Source of the DNA: DASSUW01 sp963740605
GTDB taxonomy: Bacteria; Actinomycetota; Thermoleophilia; Solirubrobacterales; Solirubrobacteraceae
NCBI GenBank assembly: GCA_963740605.1
Contig: CAVUFC010000018.1
Location: 744,001-808,000 of the forward strand
Length of the DNA stretch: 64,000 bases
Direction of reading: 5' to 3'
The notes under the pieces were generated by a model. That model was not told the origin of the DNA. It ran no database searches and saw only the letters and a program-made list of their open reading frames with translations. Each line of letters starts with the position of its first letter. Positions within the stretch are counted from its first letter, which is position 1. Shown here piece by piece: positions 40,662 through 48,978 of the stretch. The position numbers and the translations under genes are program-made.

Positions 40662-41698
40662 GAATTCAGTTCGGCAAGGAGCCGGAGCTGCTCGAGCCGG
40701 TCGTCGCGCGTCCACGCCATGGGCGCGACCATCAGCGTGCCGACGCCGGCGTCGCGGAACACGGCCAGCCGCTCGCGCACCACGTCGGGTGGCCCGCAGA
40801 GCGACACGGTGTCGATCAGCTCGGCCGGGAGCGCCGCCGCGGCCTCGTCCTTCTTGCCGTCGAGGTACAGGTCCTGGACCGTCTTCGCGGCGTCCTCGAA
40901 CCCGTAGCGCTGCACCAGCGCGTTGTAGAAGTTCTTGTCGCGCGAGCCCATGCCGCCGACGTACAGGGCGACGTAGTGGCGCATCGTGTCGCGCGCCGCG
41001 TCGATGTCGTCGGTGACCATCACGTTGACCATCGGGGAGATGTCGAAGGTGTCGAAGCCCTTCGCGCCGCCCGCACGGGAGAACCCCTCCTCGAGCAGCG
41101 GCCGGAACTCGGCGACGTGCTCGGGGGAGAACAGCGTTGGGATCCAGCCGTCGGCGATCTCGGCCGCCAGCGTCGTGTTGTTCGGCCCGATCGCGGCGAG
41201 GTAGATCGGGATCTGCTCCTGCACGGGCGCGATCGTGAGCTTGAGCGCCTTGCCCGGGCCGTCCGGGAGCGGCAGCGTCAGCGTCTCGCCGTCGTAGACG
41301 ACCCGCTCGCGCCGCAGCGCCATCCGGACGACCTCGACGTACTCGCGCGTGCGCTGGAGCTGGCGGCCGAACCGCTGGCCGTGCCAGCCCTCCGCCACCT
41401 GCGGCCCGCTGGAGCCGATGCCGAGGATCATCCGCCCGCCCGACAGCTGGTCGAGCGTCGCGGCGGTCATCGCGGTCATCGCCGCCGAGCGCCCGGGCAT
41501 CTGGAAGATCCCCGAGCCGAGCCGGATCGTCGACGTCGCCTGCGCGAGCCAGCCGAGGATCGTCGCCGCGTCGGAGCCGTAGGCCTCCGCCGCCCACACC
41601 GACTCATAGCCGAGCCGCTCCGCCTCTAGGACGATCGCGAGCTGGTCCTCCGACGAGAGGCCGAGGCCCCAGTATCCGATCGCCACGCCGAGCTTCAT
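40658..41698 (-). CDS. LLM class F420-dependent oxidoreductase
   Basis: 346 residues of the luciferase-like monooxygenase superfamily: MKLGVAIGYWGLGLSSEDQLAIVLEAERLGYESVWAAEAYGSDA, then GIFQMPGRSAAMTAMTAATLDQLSGGRMILGIGSSGPQVAEGWHG, and IPIYLAAIGPNNTTLAAEIADGWIPTLF. These are signatures of F420-dependent (MER/FGD-like) members found mainly in actinobacteria. The substrate is not evident. It forms a coupled pair with the downstream glycosyltransferase. Confidence 0.9.
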   Translation of the reverse strand: MKLGVAIGYWGLGLSSEDQLAIVLEAERLGYESVWAAEAYGSDAATILGWLAQATSTIRLGSGIFQMPGRSAAMTAMTAATLDQLSGGRMILGIGSSGPQVAEGWHGQRFGRQLQRTREYVEVVRMALRRERVVYDGETLTLPLPDGPGKALKLTIAPVQEQIPIYLAAIGPNNTTLAAEIADGWIPTLFSPEHVAEFRPLLEEGFSRAGGAKGFDTFDISPMVNVMVTDDIDAARDTMRHYVALYVGGMGSRDKNFYNALVQRYGFEDAAKTVQDLYLDGKKDEAAAALPAELIDTVSLCGPPDVVRERLAVFRDAGVGTLMVAPMAWTRDDRLEQLRLLAELNS

Positions 41699-41714
41699 GC
41701 GGCGCGCGACGGTA

Positions 41715-42089
41715 TCAGCCCGGGCTCCCGATCCGATCCACCAGCCGGAGCAGGTGCAGCGGCGAGAACGGCTTGGTGAGGAAGAGGTCGGCGCCCGCGG
41801 CGAGCGCCCCGCGCTCGGCCTGCGGCCCCGAGTCGCCGGTGAGCATCACGATCGTCGCGCTCGCCGTCGCGGGGTCAGAGCGCAGGCGCCGGCACGCCTC
41901 GATCCCGTTCACCCGCGGCATGTCGACGTCGAGGAACACGATCTCGGGCCGTGCCTCGACGGCCCGCTCGACCGCCTCGGCGCCGTTCGACGCCTCCGTC
42001 AAGCGGTAGCCCGAGACGTCCTCCAGTGTCGTGGCGATTAGCTTGCGGATCATCGGATCGTCGTCGACGATCAGGATGGTCCGCGTCAC
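41715..42089 (-). CDS. Single-domain response regulator (CheY-like)
   Basis: 124 residues: TILIVDDDPMIRKLIATTLE (acidic pocket), IVFLDVDMPRVNGIEACRRLR (phospho-acceptor Asp), TIVMLTGDSG (Thr switch) and DLFLTKPFSPLHLLRLV (Lys). There is no output domain. Its ATG overlaps the stop of the HD-GYP gene, so the two likely form one signalling unit; no histidine kinase lies beside them. Confidence 0.92.
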   Translation of the reverse strand: MTRTILIVDDDPMIRKLIATTLEDVSGYRLTEASNGAEAVERAVEARPEIVFLDVDMPRVNGIEACRRLRSDPATASATIVMLTGDSGPQAERGALAAGADLFLTKPFSPLHLLRLVDRIGSPG

Positions 42090-42850
42090 GCGTTCCCTTC
42101 CCGGAGCGCGGCGAACGTGTCGTCCGAGATGGTGTCGAACGCGGCGATCACGGCCGGGTCGAACTGGCTGCCGGCGTGCTCGCGGATCTCATCGCGGGCG
42201 CGCGCGAAGCGGGTGCCGCGGCGATACGGGCGGTCGGTCGTCAGTGCGTCGAGCGCGTCGGCCACGGCGAACACGCGCGCGGGAAGCGGGATGTCGTCGC
42301 CGGCGAGCTGGTCGGGGTAGCCGGTGCCGTCCCAGCGCTCGTGGTGGTGGCGGACGACGAGCTTGCCCTCGCCGAGGAACTCGACGTCCCGCAGGATCTC
42401 CGACCCGATCACCGGGTGCTGGGCGATCAGCGCGAACTCGTCCTCGCTCAGCGCGCCCGGCTTGAAGAGGATCGCGTCCGGGACGCCGACCTTGCCGACA
42501 TCGTGCAGCAGGAAGCCGAACTCGATCTGCGGCAGGCGGTCGGTGTCGAGCCCCGCGGCGCGGGCGAGCGCGATCCCGTACGCGGTCACGCGCTCGGCGT
42601 GTTTGCCCGTGTAGGCGTCGCGCGCCTCGACCGCGTTGGACAGCGCCTGCACCGTCGCCTTGTAGGAGTCACGGAGCTCCTGGGCGCGTGAGCGCTCCTG
42701 TTTGAAGACCTCGCGCAGGTCGGCGGCGTAGCGCTCGAGCTGGTGCTGGCGCGCGGACGCCTGCTGCTCAGTGCGCTGCAAGCGCGCACGGAGCGTTGCG
42801 ACGGTGTCTCCGTTCTCGGAAGGGGTCACCTCGGATGTACGTCCTGCCAA
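42086..42850 (-). CDS. HD-GYP domain cyclic-di-GMP phosphodiesterase-like protein
   Basis: 254 residues: an N-terminal coiled coil (LRARLQRTEQQASARQHQLERYAADLREVFKQERSRAQEL) and an HD-GYP domain (AYTGKHAERVTAYGIALARAAGL, GFLLHDVGKVGVPDAIL, HHHERWDGTGYPDQLAGDDIPLPARVFAVADALDALTTDRPYR). All metal-binding residues look intact, so hydrolysis of cyclic di-GMP is plausible. It pairs with the receiver protein downstream; a PilZ protein, a possible effector of the same messenger, is encoded about 3 kb away. Confidence 0.92.
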   Translation of the reverse strand: MAGRTSEVTPSENGDTVATLRARLQRTEQQASARQHQLERYAADLREVFKQERSRAQELRDSYKATVQALSNAVEARDAYTGKHAERVTAYGIALARAAGLDTDRLPQIEFGFLLHDVGKVGVPDAILFKPGALSEDEFALIAQHPVIGSEILRDVEFLGEGKLVVRHHHERWDGTGYPDQLAGDDIPLPARVFAVADALDALTTDRPYRRGTRFARARDEIREHAGSQFDPAVIAAFDTISDDTFAALREGNA

Positions 42851-42909
42851 CGCATGTCAAGCCTACTGGCAGCAGAAACGCCCGTAAATCGGTTTGCTTG
42901 CGCGAACTG

Positions 42910-43631
42910 CTACAAGCTTTCGCCCGGCCGTTCGAACACGATCTCGGGCACGAGGCAGTATGGCGATGTTCGCAGGAGGAACCGGACGGCCTCGGCGATG
43001 TCGGAGGTCTGGATCCTCCCCCGGGCGCGACCTGCCCCTTGACGAAGTCGGTCATCGGCGTGTCGACGAAGCCCGGGCACAGCGCGACGCTCTTGATTCC
43101 GTCGTTCACGAGCTCCTGGTTCATCGATTGCGTCCAGCCGAGCACCGCCGCCTTGGTCGCCGCGTAGACCGACAGCCAGCCGGCGCCGGACTTGCCGGCG
43201 ATCGAGGACAGGTTGATGACCAGGGCGTTCCGGTGCTCGGCGCCGGCGGCGCGGAGCAACTCGGCGCACTCGCGGTAGAAGAGGATGATCGCGCGCAGGT
43301 TGAGGTTGAAATGCATGTCGGCGCGCTTGGTCTCGATCTCCGCGACCGGCGCGCCGACGCCGACACCGGCGCTGTTGACCAGGACGTCGAGACGGCCGAA
43401 GCGGTCCCTGTGGGCGGCGACGACGCGCTTGACGTCCTCTTCGTCGGTCAGGTTGGCGGCGACCTCCTCGATGTCATAGCCCTTGCCGCGCAGCTCCTCG
43501 GCGGCCGCCGACAGCTTGTCCGGACGCCGGGAAGCGACGGTCAGCGCGTATCCCTCCTGGCGCAGCAGATCGGCGATCGCGAGGCCGATCCCGCTCGAGG
43601 CACCGGTGACGAGAGCGGCGCGATCAGGCAT
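42910..43631 (-). pseudogene. SDR family oxidoreductase with a one-base frameshift
   Basis: A short-chain dehydrogenase with cofactor motif ALVTGASSGIGLAIADLL, NSAG (LDVLVNSAGVGVG), and catalytic Ser-Tyr-Lys (INLSSIAGKSG, VYAATKAAV). Reading stays in frame to DTPMTDFVKGQVAPG, then continues as RIQTSDIAEAVRFLLRTSP...IVFERPGESL in another frame. The shift falls at a run of five C (43018-43022); one more base would restore a normal 240-residue protein. It is either a fresh mutation or a homopolymer sequencing error. Confidence 0.8.
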
Positions 43632-43673
43632 GGGCGTGCGTCTTTCGGTCATGGACCCGCTATCCAATCAGGG

Positions 43674-44822
43674 ATGCGGACTCCGTTCGTGGTCATTGCC
43701 GTGCTGTTCGTCGCGCTGCTGGGCGTCTCGCTTCTGACCAGCGGCGAGGACGAGGCGCCCGGGCAGCAACCGGCCGCGCCGGTGTCCGTGATCGCGCACC
43801 GGGTAGAGGCGCTACGTGACCTGCGCTTCAAGGAGGTCCCGAAACCGGTGCCGGTGAGCGCCGCCACCGCGCGCAAGGAAGGGCTGGCGGACTTCGACAA
43901 GCAGTATCCGCTCGCGCAACGCCGGGCCGACGAGACCATCTACAAGCTGCTCGGCCTGATCGCGCCCGACCAGGACCTCCGATCGCTCACCGGCTCGCTG
44001 TTCGAGCAGGGCGTGCTCGGCTACTACGACCCCACGGACGGGCGGCTGCGCGTGGTCGAGGGCGCCGGCACCGGCACGCGCGTGCTGTGGGAGATGACGC
44101 TCGCGCACGAGCTCACCCACGCGCTCGAGGACCAGCAGTTCTCGTTCCCGGACTCCAACGCGGGAAGCGACGACCGCTCCCTGGCGCGCACGGCGCTGAT
44201 CGAGGGCTCGGCGACGTGGCTGATGTACGCCTACGTCCTGCGCCACTTCAGCGGCGAGGAGACACTCGGCAGCCTGCTCGGCGCGTCGTTCCAGGACACC
44301 GGCGACCTGCCGCCGTTCCTCGAGGCGCAGGTGGTCTTTCCCTACGTCGGCGGTGAGGCGTTCGTCGAGGATCTGCGCGACAAGGCCGGCGGGCGCTGGG
44401 ATCTCGTGAACACGGCCTACCGGCTGCACATGCCGTCCTCGACGGAGCAGATCCTGCACCCCGAGGCCTACTTCGACGCCGACGAGCCGAAGCCGGTGCG
44501 GATCCGCAACGTGCCCGGCTTCAAGCGCGCCACGGCCGGCACCTGGGGAGAGCTGCAGACACGCGAGCTGGTCCACTCCACCGAGGCCGCGGCCGGCTGG
44601 GGCGGGGACCGCTATGAGCTGTGGCAGTCCGGCGGCAAGAGCGTGCTGGTGATGCGCTGGCGCTGGGACACGCCGCGTGACGAGTCCGAGTTCGCGCCGG
44701 CACTGCGCGAGTGGGCGCAGAGCCTGCACGAGCCGCACGCGGTCATCGACCGCGGTGGCGCGGTGACGCTGGTGGTCGCGGATGACGCACGCATCCTGCG
44801 ACGGGTGGCGGCGGGATCGTGA
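43674..44822 (+). CDS. Membrane-anchored HELTH metalloprotease-like protein
   Basis: 382 residues with one N-terminal membrane segment (PFVVIAVLFVALLGVSLL) and an extracytoplasmic domain. VLWEMTLAHELTHALEDQQF carries the HExxH zinc motif and RTALIEGSATWLMYAYVLRH gives the downstream Glu ligand, a gluzincin arrangement. The C-terminal part (WGGDRYELWQSGGKSVLVMRWRWDT) is a beta-rich domain. It is likely an envelope protease; the substrate is unknown. The stop overlaps the GTG start of the MFS gene. Confidence 0.8.
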   Translation: MRTPFVVIAVLFVALLGVSLLTSGEDEAPGQQPAAPVSVIAHRVEALRDLRFKEVPKPVPVSAATARKEGLADFDKQYPLAQRRADETIYKLLGLIAPDQDLRSLTGSLFEQGVLGYYDPTDGRLRVVEGAGTGTRVLWEMTLAHELTHALEDQQFSFPDSNAGSDDRSLARTALIEGSATWLMYAYVLRHFSGEETLGSLLGASFQDTGDLPPFLEAQVVFPYVGGEAFVEDLRDKAGGRWDLVNTAYRLHMPSSTEQILHPEAYFDADEPKPVRIRNVPGFKRATAGTWGELQTRELVHSTEAAAGWGGDRYELWQSGGKSVLVMRWRWDTPRDESEFAPALREWAQSLHEPHAVIDRGGAVTLVVADDARILRRVAAGS

Positions 44823-46072
44823 CAACCGGACTCGACCGGCGCGCCCTCGGGATGCTGGGCACTGGCCACCTCTGCATTGACCTGTGTCAGGGCGCGGTAC
44901 CCGCGCTGCTGCCCTTCCTAGCCTCTCAGCGCGGCTATTCGTACGCGGCGCTCGGCGCGCTGGTGCTCTTCTCGACGATCGGCTCGTCGATCATCCAGCC
45001 AGCGTTCGGGATCCTTTCCGACCGCGTCGCGCGGCCGTGGCTGATGCCGGGCGGGCTGGCGGTGGCGGCGGTCGGCATCGGGCTCGCCGGTCCGGCGCCG
45101 ACGTACGGCCTGACCGCCGTGGCCGTCGTCCTCTCCGGCCTCGGTGTGGCGGCGTTCCACCCGGAGGCGGCGAAGTTCGCCGGGCTTGCCTCGCGCGAGC
45201 GACGGGGGAGGGGCATGAGCCTGTTCACGGTCGGCGGCAACGCCGGGTTCGCGCTCGGCCCGCTGCTCACCACGCCGCTGGTGCTCGTGTTCGGGCTGTC
45301 GGGCACGCTCGCGCTCGCCGTGCTCCCGCTCACGGCAGCGATCGTCCTCGCCCGCGAGCTTCCTCGTCTGCGCAAGCTCGACGAGAACCGGCCCGCGCGC
45401 TCTGTGGGGTCGGGCGCCGACGACTGGGGCGCGTTCAGCCGCCTGTCGGGGCTGATCGCCGCGCGCTCGGTCGTCCACTTCGGTATCCAGGCGTTCGTGC
45501 CCGCGTTCTTCGTCGCCGAGCTCGCCACCTCCGAGGCCACCGGCAACGCCGCCCTCACGCTGTTCCTGGCGGCGGGCGCGGTCGGCACGCTGGTCGGCGG
45601 CGGCCTCGTCGACCGCTGGGGGGCCCGGACCGTGCTCGTCGGCACCATGGTCGCGGTGCTGCCGCCGCTGCTGCTGCTCCCGCTCGTCGGCGAGGAGGTG
45701 GCGATCGTGCTCGTGGGCGCGATCGGTTTCTTCACGATCGCGAGCTTCTCGGTGACCGTCGTGCTCGGTCAGGCGTACCTGCCGAACCATCTTGGCTTGG
45801 CGTCCGGGGTCACGCTCGGCCTGGCGATCGGGCTCGGAGGCGTGTCCGCGACCGCGCTCGGCGTCGTCGCCGACCAGTGGGGATTGCATGCGGTGCTGTG
45901 GGTGATCGCGGCGGCACCGATACCCGCGATCCTGCTTGCGGTGAGCCTGCCCGCGATTCCGGGCATAACCAGCGACAGTGGACGATCGCCGTCGCTCTCC
46001 CCGGGTGTCCATCGAGATGGCGTGCACGCTGCACCGCCGCAGCGGGTCGCCGATCGACGCTCGAACGCTTGA
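44819..46072 (+). CDS. MFS transporter, fosmidomycin-resistance (Fsr) like
   Basis: About 417 residues with 12 hydrophobic helices. Early motifs LGTGHLCIDLCQGAVPALLPFLASQRGYSYAALGALVLFSTIGSSIIQPAFGILSDRVARPWLMPGG and GLGVAAFHPEAAKFAG fit the Fsr subfamily of drug/proton exporters. The last 35 or so residues (ITSDSGRSPSLSPGVHRD...) are polar, unlike a transporter, and arise because the frame runs 95 bases into the PilZ gene; the ancestral stop was probably earlier. Substrate unknown. Confidence 0.85.
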   Translation: MTTGLDRRALGMLGTGHLCIDLCQGAVPALLPFLASQRGYSYAALGALVLFSTIGSSIIQPAFGILSDRVARPWLMPGGLAVAAVGIGLAGPAPTYGLTAVAVVLSGLGVAAFHPEAAKFAGLASRERRGRGMSLFTVGGNAGFALGPLLTTPLVLVFGLSGTLALAVLPLTAAIVLARELPRLRKLDENRPARSVGSGADDWGAFSRLSGLIAARSVVHFGIQAFVPAFFVAELATSEATGNAALTLFLAAGAVGTLVGGGLVDRWGARTVLVGTMVAVLPPLLLLPLVGEEVAIVLVGAIGFFTIASFSVTVVLGQAYLPNHLGLASGVTLGLAIGLGGVSATALGVVADQWGLHAVLWVIAAAPIPAILLAVSLPAIPGITSDSGRSPSLSPGVHRDGVHAAPPQRVADRRSNA

Positions 46073-46274
46073 TCTCGGCCCGGGCGGGATGTGCGTCGCG
46101 ACGAAGCGTCCGCTGTCGGCCGACGAGGTCCTGAGCTTCGAGCTCCCGCCGCGGATCAGCGGCAGGGTGCGCGTGCTGCGCCAGCAGGGCTTCGACAGCT
46201 ATGCGGTGCGGTTCGAGTCGCTTCCCGCGCCCGCGCGCGAAGAGCTCGAAGCGCTCGTCGCGTTCAGCAGGTAG
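45978..46274 (+). CDS. PilZ domain protein
   Basis: 98 residues. DDRRRSPRVSIEMACTL holds the RxxxR motif and ARTLDLGPGGMCVAT the D-x-(S/G)-x-x-G motif, which together bind cyclic di-GMP; LSFELPPRISGRVRVLRQQGFDSYAVRFE is the beta barrel. It starts at a GTG inside the 3' end of the MFS gene, a 95-base same-strand overlap, and overlaps the end of the convergent XRE gene by 76 bases. Confidence 0.85.
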   Translation: MDDRRRSPRVSIEMACTLHRRSGSPIDARTLDLGPGGMCVATKRPLSADEVLSFELPPRISGRVRVLRQQGFDSYAVRFESLPAPAREELEALVAFSR

Positions 46275-47032
46275 TCGCTCGTCGCCTCGTCGGCGGGGAA
46301 GAACGCCTCGATCGCCAGTTCGGCGAGCGTGATGTCGACCGCCGTGCCGAACGTGGAGATCGTGCTGAAGAACGACAGCTCGGTGCCGGCGACGACGACG
46401 CGCAGCGGCACGGCGATGCCGGGCTCGTGCGCCGGCAGCGACTCCTCGCCGCCCGGGTAGTCGCTCAGCTCCGCATACAGCGCCGCCAGCCGGTCGTCGT
46501 TGGTGACGGTCACCTGGCGGCGGAGGCGGTCGAGCAGGTGTGCGCGCCATTCCGGCAGGTTGCGGATCCGCGGCGCCATGCCGTCGGGATGCAGCGTGAC
46601 CCGCAGCGCGTTGACCGGCGGCTCCATCAGGTGCGGCGCGACCTCGGCGGTGAACATCGCGATGCCGGCGTTGGCGGCGGCGAGATTCCACCAGCGGTCG
46701 ACCACCACGGCCGGGTAGGGCTCGTGGCCCTTGAGGATGCGATCGAGCGCCTCGCGCACCGGCCTCATCTCCCGCGCGTCGAGCGAGTGCTCCGCGAACG
46801 CGGGGGAGAAGCCGGCGGCGAGTAGCAGCTGGTTGCGGTCGCGCAGCGGCACCTCGAGCTGGTCGGACAGGTGCAGGACCATCTCGCGGCTCGGCTTGGA
46901 GCGACCGGTCTCCAGGAAGCTCAGGTGCCGCGCGGACACGCCGGCCTCGAGCGCGAGGTCGAGCTGGCTCATGCGGCGGCGCTGGCGCCAGTCGCGCAGC
47001 AGCGCTCCGAGTGGGGCTTCGATCGTGCTCAC
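46199..47032 (-). CDS. XRE family regulator with MmyB-like ligand domain
   Basis: 277 residues. The HTH (LGALLRDWRQRRRMSQLDLALEAGVSARHLSFLETGRSKPSREMVLHLSDQLEVPLRDRNQLLLAAGF) is followed by a PAS-like MmyB ligand-binding domain (YPAVVVDRWWNLAAANAGIAMFT, DGMAPRIRNLPEWRAHLLDRLRRQ, STFGTAVDITLAELAIEAFFPADE). Actinobacterial members often regulate an adjacent, divergent enzyme gene. GTG at 47032 is chosen; an upstream GTG at 47068 is also in frame. The SnoaL-like gene reads away from it with a palindrome in between. Confidence 0.88.
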   Translation of the reverse strand: MSTIEAPLGALLRDWRQRRRMSQLDLALEAGVSARHLSFLETGRSKPSREMVLHLSDQLEVPLRDRNQLLLAAGFSPAFAEHSLDAREMRPVREALDRILKGHEPYPAVVVDRWWNLAAANAGIAMFTAEVAPHLMEPPVNALRVTLHPDGMAPRIRNLPEWRAHLLDRLRRQVTVTNDDRLAALYAELSDYPGGEESLPAHEPGIAVPLRVVVAGTELSFFSTISTFGTAVDITLAELAIEAFFPADEATSDYLLNATSASSSSRAGAGSDSNRTA

Positions 47033-47069
47033 GGTCGTGACCGTAGCGCCGGGATCGCCGTCCGGCACC

Positions 47070-47082
47070 TACCTCGGAGGTA
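47070..47082. promoter_or_regulatory. Palindrome in the XRE/SnoaL divergent promoter region
   Basis: TACCTCGGAGGTA is a perfect 13-bp palindrome around a central G, located between the divergent XRE and SnoaL-like genes. It is a natural candidate operator for the XRE regulator. Confidence 0.4.
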
Positions 47083-47119
47083 ATTGAGACGGCGACGTCG
47101 CGCTGGTTCGCTGGGGGAC

Positions 47120-47479
47120 ATGAGCGACATCACCACCACGGTTCACAAGTACATCGCGATGTGGAACGAGACGGCCCCCGAGGACCGTCGCGCCATCATC
47201 GCCGACACGTTCGCCGACGACGCGAGCTACCTCGACCCGATCCAGTCGGGCGACGGGCCCGCCGGGATCGACGCGATGGTCGCGGGCGCCCAGAAGCAGT
47301 TCCCGGGCATGCGGTTCGAGCTGTCCGACGGGCCGGACCTGCACCACGACCGCGTCCGCTTCGCCTGGCGCCTCGTCGCCGCGGCCGACGCGTCGCCGGT
47401 CGCCGCCGGCGTCGACTTCGCGACGGTCGCGCACGACGGCCGTCTGCGCGAGGTCACTGGTTTTCTGGAGCCGGCGTAG
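47120..47479 (+). CDS. SnoaL-like / NTF2-fold protein
   Basis: 119 residues: VHKYIAMWNETAPEDRRAIIADTFADDASYLDPIQSGDGPAGIDAMVAGAQKQFPGMRFE is the N-terminal helix and cone of the NTF2 fold and VRFAWRLV...GVDFATVAHDGRLREVTGFL the curved sheet. Such proteins act as isomerases, cyclases or hydrolases on small hydrophobic molecules, or have no known activity. It is divergent from an XRE/MmyB regulator, as often seen for this pair. The tail overlaps the convergent patatin gene by 26 bases. Confidence 0.85.
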   Translation: MSDITTTVHKYIAMWNETAPEDRRAIIADTFADDASYLDPIQSGDGPAGIDAMVAGAQKQFPGMRFELSDGPDLHHDRVRFAWRLVAAADASPVAAGVDFATVAHDGRLREVTGFLEPA

Positions 47480-48497
47480 CCGCCCGGATCTGCTCCTGCC
47501 TGCCGGGGGGCTCGGCCTCCCGGTAGGCGGCGATGTACTGCTCGAAGTCCCAACCCGACAGGAATTTCTGCGCCGCGTCGTATCCGGACTGGTACAGCGA
47601 CTCGACGCGGCTCGACGAGATTTCGAACTCGGTCGTCCCGACGCCCAGCGTGGGGATCGCGATCGTGCGTGCGTACGTCGCCTCGTCGAGGTACATCCGG
47701 TCGTGCGCGGCCATCATCGTCTGCGCGAGCGACTTCGCGAAGTCGATCAGCGAGCCGTGGCGCACCCCGGGATCGTCCTCGTTCTCGAGCCGGTGACCGA
47801 TCGCTTTACGCGGCTCGGGCTCGACGAGCATCATGCCGAACGTCGGCCAGCGCGGCCGCTGGCCGGCTACCGCATCGAACAGCCAGACGGGGAAGTTCGA
47901 CAGCATCCCGCCGTCCACGATCATGTGCTCGTCGTTGGCGTCCTTGACCTCGACCGGCTCGAAGAAGATCGGGATCGACATGCTCATCCGCACCGCGTCG
48001 GCGACCAGCATCTCGTCGGGGTCGATTCCGAGGTGCGCGGCGTCGGTCGGCAGGATCAGCATCCGCCGGTGCGTGACGTCGGAGGCGATCACCCGCAGCC
48101 GGTGACGGTCGTCCGGGCCTGTCGACTCCGGGTTCAGCAGGTCGCCGAACGTGGTGACGTTCTTGGCCGCCAGCAGTCCCGAAATCCAGGCATGGAAGTA
48201 CTTGCCCTCGTACAGCCCGAGGTCGGCCAGCACATTGAGTGGGCCGCCGAAGAAGGGGATCCGCGATATGCCGCCGCTGTCCTTGAACCGCGGGAACGGC
48301 ATGTTGAAGACGATGTCCTTCAGCTCGCCCGCGCCGTACCCGGCGGCCACGAGCGCCGCCGTGATCGCGCCCGCCGACGTGCCCGCGACGTTGTTGGGCG
48401 TGTACCCGGCGTCCTCGAGCGCCGCGAACGCGCCGCCGAGGCCGATGCCCTTCACGCCGCCACCCTCGAACACCAGATCCACGCGGTTCTCACTCAT
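47454..48497 (-). CDS. Patatin-like phospholipase
   Basis: 347 residues with the patatin catalytic dyad: oxyanion loop LVFEGGGVKGIGLGGAFAALEDAGY, nucleophile NVAGTSAGAITAALVAAGYG (GxSxG) and the Asp of MIVDGGMLSNFPVWLFD. It is likely a cytoplasmic acyl hydrolase acting on phospholipid or other esters. No secretion signal is seen. The gene reads toward the SnoaL-like gene and away from the CAT tRNA. Confidence 0.92.
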   Translation of the reverse strand: MSENRVDLVFEGGGVKGIGLGGAFAALEDAGYTPNNVAGTSAGAITAALVAAGYGAGELKDIVFNMPFPRFKDSGGISRIPFFGGPLNVLADLGLYEGKYFHAWISGLLAAKNVTTFGDLLNPESTGPDDRHRLRVIASDVTHRRMLILPTDAAHLGIDPDEMLVADAVRMSMSIPIFFEPVEVKDANDEHMIVDGGMLSNFPVWLFDAVAGQRPRWPTFGMMLVEPEPRKAIGHRLENEDDPGVRHGSLIDFAKSLAQTMMAAHDRMYLDEATYARTIAIPTLGVGTTEFEISSSRVESLYQSGYDAAQKFLSGWDFEQYIAAYREAEPPGRQEQIRAATPAPENQ

Positions 48498-48558
48498 CGG
48501 CCGACCCTAACCGCTGGCCGACTCTCCGACCACAGGGTCGGCTACCGTCGTGGCGCCC

Positions 48559-48631
48559 GGGCCGGTAGCTCAGCGGTTAGAGCAGCGGACTCATAATCCG
48601 TCGCGCGGTGGTTCGAATCCACCCCGGCCCA
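48559..48631 (+). tRNA. tRNA with CAT anticodon (probable tRNA-Ile2, lysidine type)
   Basis: A 73-nt cloverleaf: acceptor GGGCCGG (48559-48565) with CCGGCCC (48624-48630), discriminator A, anticodon loop CTCATAA with CAT at 48592-48594, and T-arm GGTGGTTCGAATCCACC. C4 and C5 in the acceptor stem match the TilS recognition pairs known for E. coli tRNA-Ile2 rather than elongator tRNA-Met, so isoleucine is favoured. It marks the left boundary of the accessory region. Confidence 0.85.
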
Positions 48632-48978
48632 TGCGAAATACCTGGAAACGGGTAGAAAATGAGAAACAGGTGCACTGGACGTGTCCCCAAGATGTCCCCG
48701 TCGCCGTGCGAGCGTCGCGTTGACGGAGCCCCGTGTCAGGAGACTCTCGCGCGCCACAGCGGTGCTGTAGTCCGCCGGTACGCCGTGTAGCGTTTGCTCA
48801 AATGAGTGAGCTGCGCCATCGACTGTTCCGACTGTCGGCTAACAAGGACGCTCAACTGCTCCTGGCGCTCGTTGTCCTGCCTGAGCGAGCTGCAGTCTGA
48901 CCGGGACCCGGGCCTCGGTCCTGAACCGCCCCGAGTTCGTTAGAGGAGCCTCCACAAACCCCGGGGCGGTTCAGTCCC
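48632..48978. other. Gene-poor stretch behind the tRNA
   Basis: This stretch holds no convincing gene. It contains GTGTCCCC-AAGATGTCCCC, a 32-codon frame from ATG 48802 (MSELRHRLFRLSANKDAQLL...) that stops before a 52-bp miniature insertion, and that insertion. Composition is more mixed than upstream. It is probably eroded island-boundary DNA. Confidence 0.5.
48922..48973. mobile_element. 52-bp miniature insertion with target duplication
   Basis: Terminal inverted repeats TGAACCGCCCCG (48922-48933) and CGGGGCGGTTCA (48962-48973) flank 28 internal bases, and GTCC is present on both sides (48918-48921 and 48974-48977), as expected for a 4-bp target duplication. The ends resemble those of IS3-family elements. 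It holds no transposase, so it is a miniature derivative or a collapsed element. Gene A begins 5 bases to its right. Confidence 0.65.

Noticed and set aside
48542..48757. Minus-strand open frame with GVDSNHRATDYES across the tRNA.
   Set aside because: This is the well-known spurious translation of a tRNA gene, not a protein.
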